The position numbers and the translations under genes were made by a program. A stretch of DNA of 26,307 bases, from the NCBI GenBank assembly GCA_964623895.1, contig CAZUWA010000022.1:1-26307 (forward strand). The letters run 5' to 3'. This DNA is from UBA11512 sp964623895. Its GTDB lineage: Bacteria; Bacillota; Clostridia; Oscillospirales; CAG-272. This document shows positions 14,433-20,796 of the stretch, in pieces (within the stretch, counting starts at the first letter, position 1; every line of letters starts with the position of its first letter). Under the pieces are notes generated by a model. The model was not told the origin of the DNA. It saw only the letters and a list, made by a program, of their open reading frames with translations, and searched no databases.

Positions 14433-14511
14433 AATTTTACCATAATTTACCATAAAAAGCAATAGGAAGCAGAAAAAATACTTACCAATTTTTTCCATTT
14501 AAAATTGGTAA
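14433..14511. repeat. Cluster of four TTACCA hexamers upstream of spo0A
   Basis: TTACCA occurs at 14437-14442 and 14447-14452 (exactly 10 bp apart, within tandem AATTT(T)ACCAT units) and at 14482-14487; its inverse TGGTAA is at 14506-14511. The last two are the ends of a perfect 11-bp inverted repeat (14482-14492 with 14501-14511). The cluster covers the promoter and its upstream side. Confidence 0.55.
14434..14462 (-). promoter_or_regulatory. Candidate spo0A promoter
   Basis: On minus, TAAAAT (14434-14439) preceded by TGG gives an extended -10; 17 bp upstream is TTGCTT (14457-14462), a poor -35. No clear sigma-H promoter, as used by B. subtilis spo0A, was found. Confidence 0.45.
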
Positions 14512-14520
14512 ATTTGAGCA

Positions 14521-14557
14521 AAAAGAAAAAATGCCTGTCAAAAAAAGTTGACAGGCA
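14521..14557 (-). terminator. Terminator of the GNAT-like gene and upstream run
   Basis: TGCCTGTCAA and TTGACAGGCA form a perfect 10-bp stem with a 6-nt loop, followed on minus by six T bases, C and five T bases. It lies 13 bp after the stop codon and ends the long lon-to-GNAT gene run. Confidence 0.9.
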
Positions 14558-14570
14558 GGATTTATTCGTA

Positions 14571-14957
14571 TTATTGTTTGCAATGATCAATAAAAAAACC
14601 GGTAGTATTGAGATAATAGCTGCCGTCCGACTGCTCTTTATAACCAAGTGCAGTGATTAAACGCTCTTGCCCGGGGGCAGGGGAGATGAAATAACCGTCT
14701 GTAGCGCCGACAGAGTCAAGAAAATTCATACAGGCACGTCCTGCGATAAACATAACCTCAAAGTCTTCTTTTTCGGGGAGAAAGCGGATCTCCCTGATAC
14801 AACCTTTTTTTCCTTTAATGAAGAAAGTAACGATACCCACTTCTTCCTCTTCGATTGTTATACGATATCCCATATCGCCTAAATGAAATTCAGCGCCAAG
14901 TCGAGCGCAAAGCGCTTTTTGTTCTTCCGGCGATTGAATGGGAGAAACTTTAAACAT
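14571..14957 (-). CDS. Small GNAT-like protein, function unknown
   Basis: A 128-aa protein. The pattern of strands (YRITIEEEEVGIVTFFIK, CIREIRFLP) followed by an amphipathic helix (GRACMNFLDSVGA) and a late LITALGYK turn resembles a reduced GNAT acetyltransferase fold, but the acetyl-CoA-binding R/Q-x-x-G-x-G/A loop is not clear. I therefore do not claim catalysis. The ending GFFIDHC has a conserved look. It starts 8 bp inside the end of rluB with GGAG upstream, so it is translationally linked to it, and it is the last gene before the terminator. Confidence 0.7.
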   Translation of the reverse strand: MFKVSPIQSPEEQKALCARLGAEFHLGDMGYRITIEEEEVGIVTFFIKGKKGCIREIRFLPEKEDFEVMFIAGRACMNFLDSVGATDGYFISPAPGQERLITALGYKEQSDGSYYLNTTGFFIDHCKQ

Positions 14958-15678
14958 TTCCCGTTGCTCCTTTCAAATATGCAACCTGTTCCTGCGTGAG
15001 ATAGCGCCATTCTCCGCTTTTTAAATGTCCCAATGCAAGTTCTCCGATTGCGATGCGCTTTAGGTAGCGTACTTCCAGTCCTGCCTGTTCGCACATTTTT
15101 CTGATTTGGCGGTTTCTTCCTTCGTATAGTGTCATTTGAAGCAGTGTTCTGCCGTCTTTTCTTGAAAGAACTTCGGTGTATACCGGTTTGATTGTATATC
15201 CGTCAATATTCAACGGGGAAGTCAAAATTCGATACTGCTCTTCCGTGATCTCTCCCTTTACTTTGACATTGTATATTTTGGGAATCTCGTGACTGGGGTG
15301 GGTGAGTTTGTATGTCAAATCACCATCATCCGTTAAGAGTAGCAGTCCTTCCGATGCCATATCCAATCTTCCGATCGGATAAACACGGCGTTCCACGCCT
15401 TTTAAAAGATCCGTTACACACGGTCTGTCTTTTTCATCAGCAAGAGTTGTTACATATCCGATCGGTTTGTTGAGCATGATATAAATGTGCCGCCCGGTGC
15501 GCAGGATGATCTTTTTCCCTTTATAGCGCACTTCGTCTTTACCCGGACGAACCTTCATACCGATCTGCGCACATTCGCCGTTGACTATGACCGCTCCTTT
15601 CAGAATTGCCTCTTCTGCGGCTCTGCGAGACAACAGTCCGCATTCCGATAAATACTTTTGTAAACGTATTGGTTCCAT
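14950..15678 (-). CDS. rluB: 23S rRNA pseudouridine synthase RluB-type
   Basis: A 242-aa RsuA/RluB-family pseudouridine synthase, which converts a specific uridine in the large-subunit rRNA peptidyl-transferase region. An S4 RNA-binding domain (RLQKYLSECGLLSRRAAE, residues 5-22) is followed by the catalytic domain with GRLDMASEGLLLLT; the catalytic Asp is D106. The tail LYEGRNRQIRKMCE is typical. ATG at 15678 is chosen over a TTG 21 bp upstream because AAAGGA is 12 nt before it and the family begins at this point. In B. subtilis rluB (ypuL) lies near dacB and scpAB, the same neighbourhood as here. Confidence 0.95.
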   Translation of the reverse strand: MEPIRLQKYLSECGLLSRRAAEEAILKGAVIVNGECAQIGMKVRPGKDEVRYKGKKIILRTGRHIYIMLNKPIGYVTTLADEKDRPCVTDLLKGVERRVYPIGRLDMASEGLLLLTDDGDLTYKLTHPSHEIPKIYNVKVKGEITEEQYRILTSPLNIDGYTIKPVYTEVLSRKDGRTLLQMTLYEGRNRQIRKMCEQAGLEVRYLKRIAIGELALGHLKSGEWRYLTQEQVAYLKGATGNV

Positions 15679-15705
15679 AGATTTGAAACATCCTTTCAAA
15701 ACTTT

Positions 15706-16812
15706 TTAGGATCTAAAAAGTGATAAAATATACCGAAAAATACGGGCAAGAAACGAGGTATGCGGTACTGTGGGACATTCACCGGCAGTGAGGATCGGGA
15801 GTCGCGCGACTTCTTTTCCGTCAAGTAACAGCGATACAAAACCGACTTTTTCTCCACTCCCGAACGGCGGATACAAGAGATGCGGACAATAAACACGGTA
15901 ATCGAGAACACTTTCGGGAGAAGATAGTAGTGAATAGTCGGCAGCATACACCTCTACTGCCTTATCGGTTCCTGCCACGGGAAGGGTAGCAGTGTATCCT
16001 TGATAATAAAGCCGTTTTACAGAAGAGAAGCCGTATGCAAATAACCTTTCGTGACTTACCCAGTCATCATGACAGTTGAACGTCACAGCGATCAGTGTCG
16101 TGTTCTCATTTGTACACGCGCTGACCAGACATCTTCCTGCCGCGATGGTATAGCCGGTCTTGACACCGATACATCCCTCTAATGTAAAAAGCAATCGGTT
16201 GTGATTGGTCAGGGAACGTTGCTGTTCTCCTTTTCCTACAGTGGTACTTTGGGTAGAAACAATGGCAGAAAAATCTTTATTTTGCAGTGCGTAGACAGTT
16301 AAAAGTGCCATATCATATGCGCTGATCCGATGTTCTTCTTGATATAGCCCATGCGGATTGGTAAAATGCGCAGAAGATAGTCCCAAGTGATCTGCCAAAT
16401 CATTCATGTACATCACGAACCGTTCAACAGATCCTGCTGTATGGATAGCAAGAGCCACCGCGGCATCATTGGCAGAGGCGAGCATCAAGCAAAGAAGAAG
16501 TTCTTCTACCGTTAAATGCTCTCCTTTTCGAAGATACGCCGAAGAGCCTTCCACGCCGACTGCCTCAGATGGTACGACTACTGTATCCGAAAGGTCGCAT
16601 TTTTTCAGCACGACAAGACAGGTCATGATCTTGGTGGTACTCGCAGGTGGTTGCGGTTGGTAGATATTTTCTCCGGATATCACTGTAAAACTGTCCTTTT
16701 CCATTAAGACATAACTTGCCGCAGAAACGCTTGGCTTTTCTAAGGCGTGTGTGGGAAGAAAAAAAGCAATTAGAAATGCGATGATAAGTAAAATCGAAAG
16801 AGATTTTTTCAT
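15706..16812 (-). CDS. D-alanyl-D-alanine carboxypeptidase (S11)
   Basis: A 368-aa penicillin-binding protein of peptidase family S11, which trims the terminal D-Ala from peptidoglycan stem peptides. A signal peptide covers residues 1-23. Active-site motifs are STTK at 58-61 (Ser58 nucleophile), SAN at 113-115 and KTG at 218-220. A C-terminal beta domain and an amphipathic anchor helix (FLARIFRYILSLF) end the protein, as in PBP5. Place between ytfJ and rluB suggests a sporulation role like DacB/DacF, which regulates cortex cross-linking; spmA and spmB, usual partners of dacB, are absent. The start codon lies in one arm of an inverted repeat with the leader, and the ribosome site (AGGTG) is weak. 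Confidence 0.93.
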   Translation of the reverse strand: MKKSLSILLIIAFLIAFFLPTHALEKPSVSAASYVLMEKDSFTVISGENIYQPQPPASTTKIMTCLVVLKKCDLSDTVVVPSEAVGVEGSSAYLRKGEHLTVEELLLCLMLASANDAAVALAIHTAGSVERFVMYMNDLADHLGLSSAHFTNPHGLYQEEHRISAYDMALLTVYALQNKDFSAIVSTQSTTVGKGEQQRSLTNHNRLLFTLEGCIGVKTGYTIAAGRCLVSACTNENTTLIAVTFNCHDDWVSHERLFAYGFSSVKRLYYQGYTATLPVAGTDKAVEVYAADYSLLSSPESVLDYRVYCPHLLYPPFGSGEKVGFVSLLLDGKEVARLPILTAGECPTVPHTSFLARIFRYILSLFRS

Positions 16813-16847
16813 AGGACACCTGATCTGTTTTTTGATATCCTATGAAA
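16807..16847 (-). promoter_or_regulatory. Inverted repeat hiding the carboxypeptidase start codon
   Basis: TTTCATAGGA (16807-16816) and TCCTATGAAA (16838-16847) are exact 10-bp complements 21 nt apart. The first arm contains the start codon of the S11 gene on the minus strand. In the mRNA the leader arm would pair over the ATG and the bases before it. Confidence 0.5.
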
Positions 16848-16859
16848 TCTCTTTAATAA

Positions 16860-17318
16860 TTATTCTTCTGTTGCAATAACCTCGGTTTGATCATTTTTCT
16901 TTTCGGGAACAAATTTCAAAACTGTTTCTTTTAATTTTTCCGCAAGGTCGGGAGAACGTTCCAGAACTTCCACAATGCTTTCGATAATGCTGACGCTTGT
17001 TGGTTTATTGGCAGCAGCATCAACAGTCAAAAGTTCAACAGTACCGCCGGCTTTGACGATCAAAAATCCGATGGGAGTAACGGTAATGCCCGTTCCGCCC
17101 GCGCCGCCGAATGCAGGAGCATTCGTTGTTTGCGGAGCATTCTTACAATAATAATCAACTCCGCCCGTAGCGAGCCCGACCGATACTTTGCTTATCGGAA
17201 TAATGGTTGTCCCATTTTCAACGGATATGGGAGAACCAAGAATTGTGTTTGCACAGATGACATCCTTGACGCCTTCGAGGGCTGTTTGGATCATTTCACT
17301 TTGCTTGAATTCAGACAT
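16860..17318 (-). CDS. ytfJ: Sporulation protein YtfJ (GerW)
   Basis: A 152-aa protein of the GerW/YtfJ family, needed for normal lysozyme-triggered or nutrient germination in Bacillus. The family core is present: IQTALEGVKDVI at the start, NGTTIIPISKVSVGLATGG, a glycine-rich GGAGGTG segment, and ITVTPIGFLIVKAG. The C-terminal helix (SIIESIVEVLERSP) precedes a charged tail. AAAGGA lies about 11 nt upstream. It follows the DUF2953 (ytfI-like) gene, the same pair as ytfI-ytfJ in B. subtilis. Confidence 0.95.
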   Translation of the reverse strand: MSEFKQSEMIQTALEGVKDVICANTILGSPISVENGTTIIPISKVSVGLATGGVDYYCKNAPQTTNAPAFGGAGGTGITVTPIGFLIVKAGGTVELLTVDAAANKPTSVSIIESIVEVLERSPDLAEKLKETVLKFVPEKKNDQTEVIATEE

Positions 17319-17333
17319 GGCTTAAAGTTCCTT

Positions 17334-17996
17334 TCAATTTGTTTTCTTAATTCTCTGTGGGAGTGCGTCTTCAAACTTCTCTCGCTCCTCAATATATTCT
17401 AACAGTGCCGGAATAAGAATTTTGATTGCGTGGAAGATGCGAAGAGAAAATATGATCTCTCCCGACCCACTCGAAGATGATAGGTCATATCTGCAAAATA
17501 TGCCGACGTCTTCTGTTTTTTCAACCTTTAAAGTGCAATACTCGTGAAAGAGCAAGAGCAAGGAATTGATTCCGTTGCACGCTGCACTGTAAGCGATCGC
17601 GGATTTGGCGGCGTCTCCTGTTGCAATATCAATGCGTAACCTTTTGATTCTAATAACCAGATATTTTCCAAGGTCGTTTAAAGCGGGAAGAAGGACATTC
17701 TCAAAAACTTCTCTGTAAAACGAAAGCATTTCGAAAAAACTATCTTTTTCTTCGGAAGTTTTTACTTTACTCGCTTTATGGGAAGTCTCGGCGGATTTTT
17801 TCTTATTTTTATTGCTTTTTTTCACATTTTTGTTCTTTTTTTCAGGATAAATACTGTATGAAAAAAAGAACAGTTTTACCTTGATCGAGACTTCGTTATC
17901 GTATGAAAGGCAAATTTGTACGGGCAGAAAAAGAAAGCCACACAAGAGTAGCAGAAGAGTCAATACGACTGATAAGAAAATTGACCATCCAACCAT
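17334..17996 (-). CDS. ytfI: DUF2953 membrane protein (YtfI-like)
   Basis: A 220-aa protein with one or two N-terminal hydrophobic segments (residues 3-30), then a conserved strand SYDNEVSIKVKLFFFSYSIYP, a lysine-rich low-complexity stretch (about 53-85) and a C-terminal domain with LRIDIATGDAAKSAIAYS and a LLLLFHEY segment. This layout matches DUF2953, whose B. subtilis member YtfI sits next to YtfJ. Molecular function is unknown; context implies a sporulation role. Confidence 0.85.
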   Translation of the reverse strand: MVGWSIFLSVVLTLLLLLCGFLFLPVQICLSYDNEVSIKVKLFFFSYSIYPEKKNKNVKKSNKNKKKSAETSHKASKVKTSEEKDSFFEMLSFYREVFENVLLPALNDLGKYLVIRIKRLRIDIATGDAAKSAIAYSAACNGINSLLLLFHEYCTLKVEKTEDVGIFCRYDLSSSSGSGEIIFSLRIFHAIKILIPALLEYIEEREKFEDALPQRIKKTN

Positions 17997-18031
17997 TCGT
18001 TGCTCTCCTTTCGTTATATTTTAGGCGATCC

Positions 18032-18643
18032 TTACTGATCTAACGGAGTCGTTTCTTCAAAGGTCATCTGTGTAGGAGATTCCGGCGCAGATGACAGTGG
18101 AGAAGCGGAAAGCGGAAGTTCTGACAAGTTCTTTAGTCCAAATACGCGCAGAAATTCTTCTGTTGTGCCGTACAAAATAGGTTTTCCGGGTGCATCCAAG
18201 CGTCCTTTCGGCTCGATAAGTTGTTTGTCGCAAAGTGTACCGATCGCCCAAGAGCAATCAACGCCCCTTACTTTTTCCACGTAAGCTTTGGTAACCGGTT
18301 GATTGTATGCAATAATTGCAAGAGCTTCCAAACAGGAATTTGACAGTTTACCGGAGGAACGGATGCCCATTGCCGCGCGAACAACATCTTTATACTGCTC
18401 TTTGGAACAGAGTTGACAGCAATGATCGGTCACTGTCATCATGATGCCCCTTCGCGTGCAATTATATTCTTTGGCGAATTCTTCGGCAAAATATCTGACG
18501 TCTTGTTCGGACATTGAGAATGTTTCTGCAAGTTTTTCAAAGGACACAGGATAACCTGCGGCAAAGAGAACTGCCTCGAATGCCTCCTTAAGACAGTCTC
18601 CCTCAAAGGTTTCAAAGGTCTGTTGTGAATTTGTTTCGTTCAT
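18032..18643 (-). CDS. scpB: Segregation and condensation protein B
   Basis: A 203-aa ScpB, the winged-helix dimer that joins ScpA and Smc to form the bacterial condensin loading complex. Two winged-helix domains are visible: LKEAFEAVLFAAGYPVS at the start, and LSNSCLEALAIIAYNQPVTKAYVEKVRGVD, the strongest ScpB signature, then GRLDAPGKPILYGTTEEFLRVFGL. The tail after about residue 180 is low-complexity Ser/Pro-rich. The ATG at 18643 has GGAG 7-8 nt upstream and overlaps scpA by 32 bp; a longer frame of 11 codons lacks a site. Confidence 0.96.
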   Translation of the reverse strand: MNETNSQQTFETFEGDCLKEAFEAVLFAAGYPVSFEKLAETFSMSEQDVRYFAEEFAKEYNCTRRGIMMTVTDHCCQLCSKEQYKDVVRAAMGIRSSGKLSNSCLEALAIIAYNQPVTKAYVEKVRGVDCSWAIGTLCDKQLIEPKGRLDAPGKPILYGTTEEFLRVFGLKNLSELPLSASPLSSAPESPTQMTFEETTPLDQ

Positions 18644-19409
18644 AGTTGATCTCCAATATCGGATTTTCAGGGTCATCGATTCTGATCAACAGAATTCTGC
18701 GTCTGATCAGTTGAAGCATGGCAATGAAGGTAGCTACGATATCAGAGCGCGTTTCATTATGCAAGATCAGTTCTTCAAAAGAAGTTGGACCGTTTTTCAG
18801 CATATACCGAAGTATGGAAAATGTTTTTTCATGGATTGGAGTCACTTTCCTCGTTGCAATGGTTTGAAGTGTCTTTTCCGGCTCGTCTGTGTGCGCGATC
18901 TCCATCAATTTTTTTCTTTTCTCGATGCGTTCAAAAGCTGCAAAGAGATAGTCGAGTTCTTGTGGAGCGACAAAGGTCTTGTCAACGTCGATCTCTTCAC
19001 TTTCCTTTGCCATTCTGCCGCTATAGCGCTGATAGAGCAGAGAAAGGTCTTTGGCAGCTTCCTTTGCAAGTTTGTAATCCATGAGGTCTTGCACAAGCTG
19101 CGCACGCGGGTCGGGTGCAGACGGATTGCTATCAGGAAGAAGCATCTTACTTTTGATCAGCATCAATTCCGCTGCCATTGCAATGAAATCTCCGGCGACA
19201 TCGGGATCGACACATTGCAGTTCCGAAACATATTCCATATACTGATCGAGAATCAGTGCGATCGGAATATCGAGAATATCGACTTTATTCCTTGAAATAA
19301 GTTTTAAAAGCAGATCGAGTGGACCTTCAAAGACCTCCAATTTATACTGCGGTTCTACCGAATCATTGAAACTGATCGACTTTTCTTTGATCGTAATGTT
19401 TTCATTCAT
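18612..19409 (-). CDS. scpA: Segregation and condensation protein A
   Basis: A 265-aa ScpA, the kleisin that bridges the Smc heads. The hallmark LEVFEGPLDLLLKLISRNKVDILDIPIA is at residues about 24-52, followed by the YMEYVSE and AAELMLIKSKMLLP helices. The C-terminal winged helix ends IVATFIAMLQLIRRRILLIRID. Start at 19409 is chosen because its ATG overlaps the stop of the upstream protease gene (ATGA); a seven-codon extension has no site. Operon order protease-scpA-scpB is common in Firmicutes. Confidence 0.96.
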   Translation of the reverse strand: MNENITIKEKSISFNDSVEPQYKLEVFEGPLDLLLKLISRNKVDILDIPIALILDQYMEYVSELQCVDPDVAGDFIAMAAELMLIKSKMLLPDSNPSAPDPRAQLVQDLMDYKLAKEAAKDLSLLYQRYSGRMAKESEEIDVDKTFVAPQELDYLFAAFERIEKRKKLMEIAHTDEPEKTLQTIATRKVTPIHEKTFSILRYMLKNGPTSFEELILHNETRSDIVATFIAMLQLIRRRILLIRIDDPENPILEINYERNKFTTDL

Positions 19410-20164
19410 AGAATAAGGATCCAGAAGCAAGACGAGAATACAAGGTTGATAAATATGCTGAATATCAGGTCAAAAATGCCACCGAACAGATAGAAAAGGA
19501 TCAAAAATCCAATCATAATGAACCGTTCATAGCGCATGATCCCGAAGTAGAATTTATCCGGCAAGAAAGCAAACGCGAGTCTTGAACCGTCAAACGGCGG
19601 GATGGGAATCATGTTGAACAACGCCAGTACAAAATTCAGAGTTGCATAAATATAGCAGAGATACAGCAGCAGACCGACAACCTTATCAACCGACTCTCCG
19701 TTAAAGATCATATTTAGAAACGTACCGTAACATCCGGTATCGGAAATACTCAGTGCCACATCGGCAGATTGTCTGCCGAAATATAAACGCATTCCGATAA
19801 ACATGGCGAATGTTCCGATCAATGCTTGCAAAAGATTGGATATCGGTCCCGCAATAGCCGTCAAAGCCATATCTCTTTTCGGTTTTTTAAAATATCGGGT
19901 GTTGATCGGTACCGGATTGGCCCAACCGACTCCGAAAATCAGCATAGAAAGCGCGCCGATCGGATGTATGTGTTTCAACGGATTCAGAGTAATGCGCCCC
20001 AAATTTTTTGCAGTGGGATCGCCGAGTTTGTTTGCTATCCAACCATGCGCCGCTTCGTGGATAGAAAGTGCCAATAGGATCGCCGGAATACGCAAGAGTA
20101 AGGTAATGAGCGCGTACATCGTCCCGGTTTCATCACCGATATAGGACAACAAATTAAAAATCAT
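19406..20164 (-). CDS. Site-2-protease family zinc metalloprotease (M50)
   Basis: A 252-aa integral membrane protease. HEAAH (His36, Glu37, His40) is the zinc-binding and catalytic motif, and PPFDG (Asp192) supplies the third ligand, as in M50/S2P enzymes. Several hydrophobic helices surround both motifs. The ATG has GAGGT 7 nt upstream. This compact group, without a PDZ domain, is like B. subtilis YwhC and is often found upstream of scpA in Clostridia. Substrate unknown. Confidence 0.92.
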   Translation of the reverse strand: MIFNLLSYIGDETGTMYALITLLLRIPAILLALSIHEAAHGWIANKLGDPTAKNLGRITLNPLKHIHPIGALSMLIFGVGWANPVPINTRYFKKPKRDMALTAIAGPISNLLQALIGTFAMFIGMRLYFGRQSADVALSISDTGCYGTFLNMIFNGESVDKVVGLLLYLCYIYATLNFVLALFNMIPIPPFDGSRLAFAFLPDKFYFGIMRYERFIMIGFLILFYLFGGIFDLIFSIFINLVFSSCFWILIL

Positions 20165-20177
20165 GAATATACCTCAT

Positions 20178-20768
20178 TTACTTTTCGACAGCCGAGAAAA
20201 TTACTTTTCTGATTTCCTCCGCAGCAGTGGGTTTTAATGCGGAAAAGGGAATGATGGGCGTTCTTTCTGCGATCAACGGATGTGTAGTGAGCGCTCCCAA
20301 CATTTTGGTAAACTCCGTTTTGTTGAGTTTATCTGATTTTGTTGCAACAATGATATAGGGAATGCCGGTCTCGTTTAAAAAGGACAGCATCATATTATCA
20401 TCTGTGGTTGGACCCGTCTTCATATCAATAAGTTGAACTACAAGATCCGGATATCCGCCGCGTAAATAACCGTCAACAAGAGCGGACCACTTGTTTTGTT
20501 CTTCGGCTGAACGCTTGGCAAACCCATAACCCGGCAGGTCAACAAGATAAAATTTCTGATCAATACTGTAAAAGTTGATCGTGATCGTCTTTCCCGGAGC
20601 GGAAGATACACGCGCCAAACTCTTTCTGTTCAGCAGTGCATTGATCAAACTGCTTTTTCCAACATTGGAGCGCCCCGAAAAGGCAACCTGTGCCAATGTG
20701 TCTTTCGGAAACTGCGTGGAAAAACCTGCCGACATAGTCAGTGTCACATGATTGAGATTCGGTTTCAT
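20178..20768 (-). CDS. engB: Ribosome biogenesis GTPase EngB/YsxC
   Basis: A 196-aa GTPase of the EngB (YihA/YsxC) family, needed for assembly of the 50S subunit. All five G motifs are present: GRSNVGKSS at 32-40, the T in PGKTITINFY (61-62), DLPGYG at 77-82, TKSD at 143-146 and SALK at 176-179. Length is normal. AAAGGAG lies 10 nt before the ATG. It follows lon with a 28-bp gap; lon-engB order is conserved in many Firmicutes. Confidence 0.97.
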   Translation of the reverse strand: MKPNLNHVTLTMSAGFSTQFPKDTLAQVAFSGRSNVGKSSLINALLNRKSLARVSSAPGKTITINFYSIDQKFYLVDLPGYGFAKRSAEEQNKWSALVDGYLRGGYPDLVVQLIDMKTGPTTDDNMMLSFLNETGIPYIIVATKSDKLNKTEFTKMLGALTTHPLIAERTPIIPFSALKPTAAEEIRKVIFSAVEK

Positions 20769-20796
20769 AGAAAATCGCTCCTTTTATTCTTGGAAG

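Noticed and set aside
18711..19295. Long plus-strand frame opposite scpA (194 codons)
   Set aside because: It shadows a well-identified gene and lacks a ribosome site and any family pattern.
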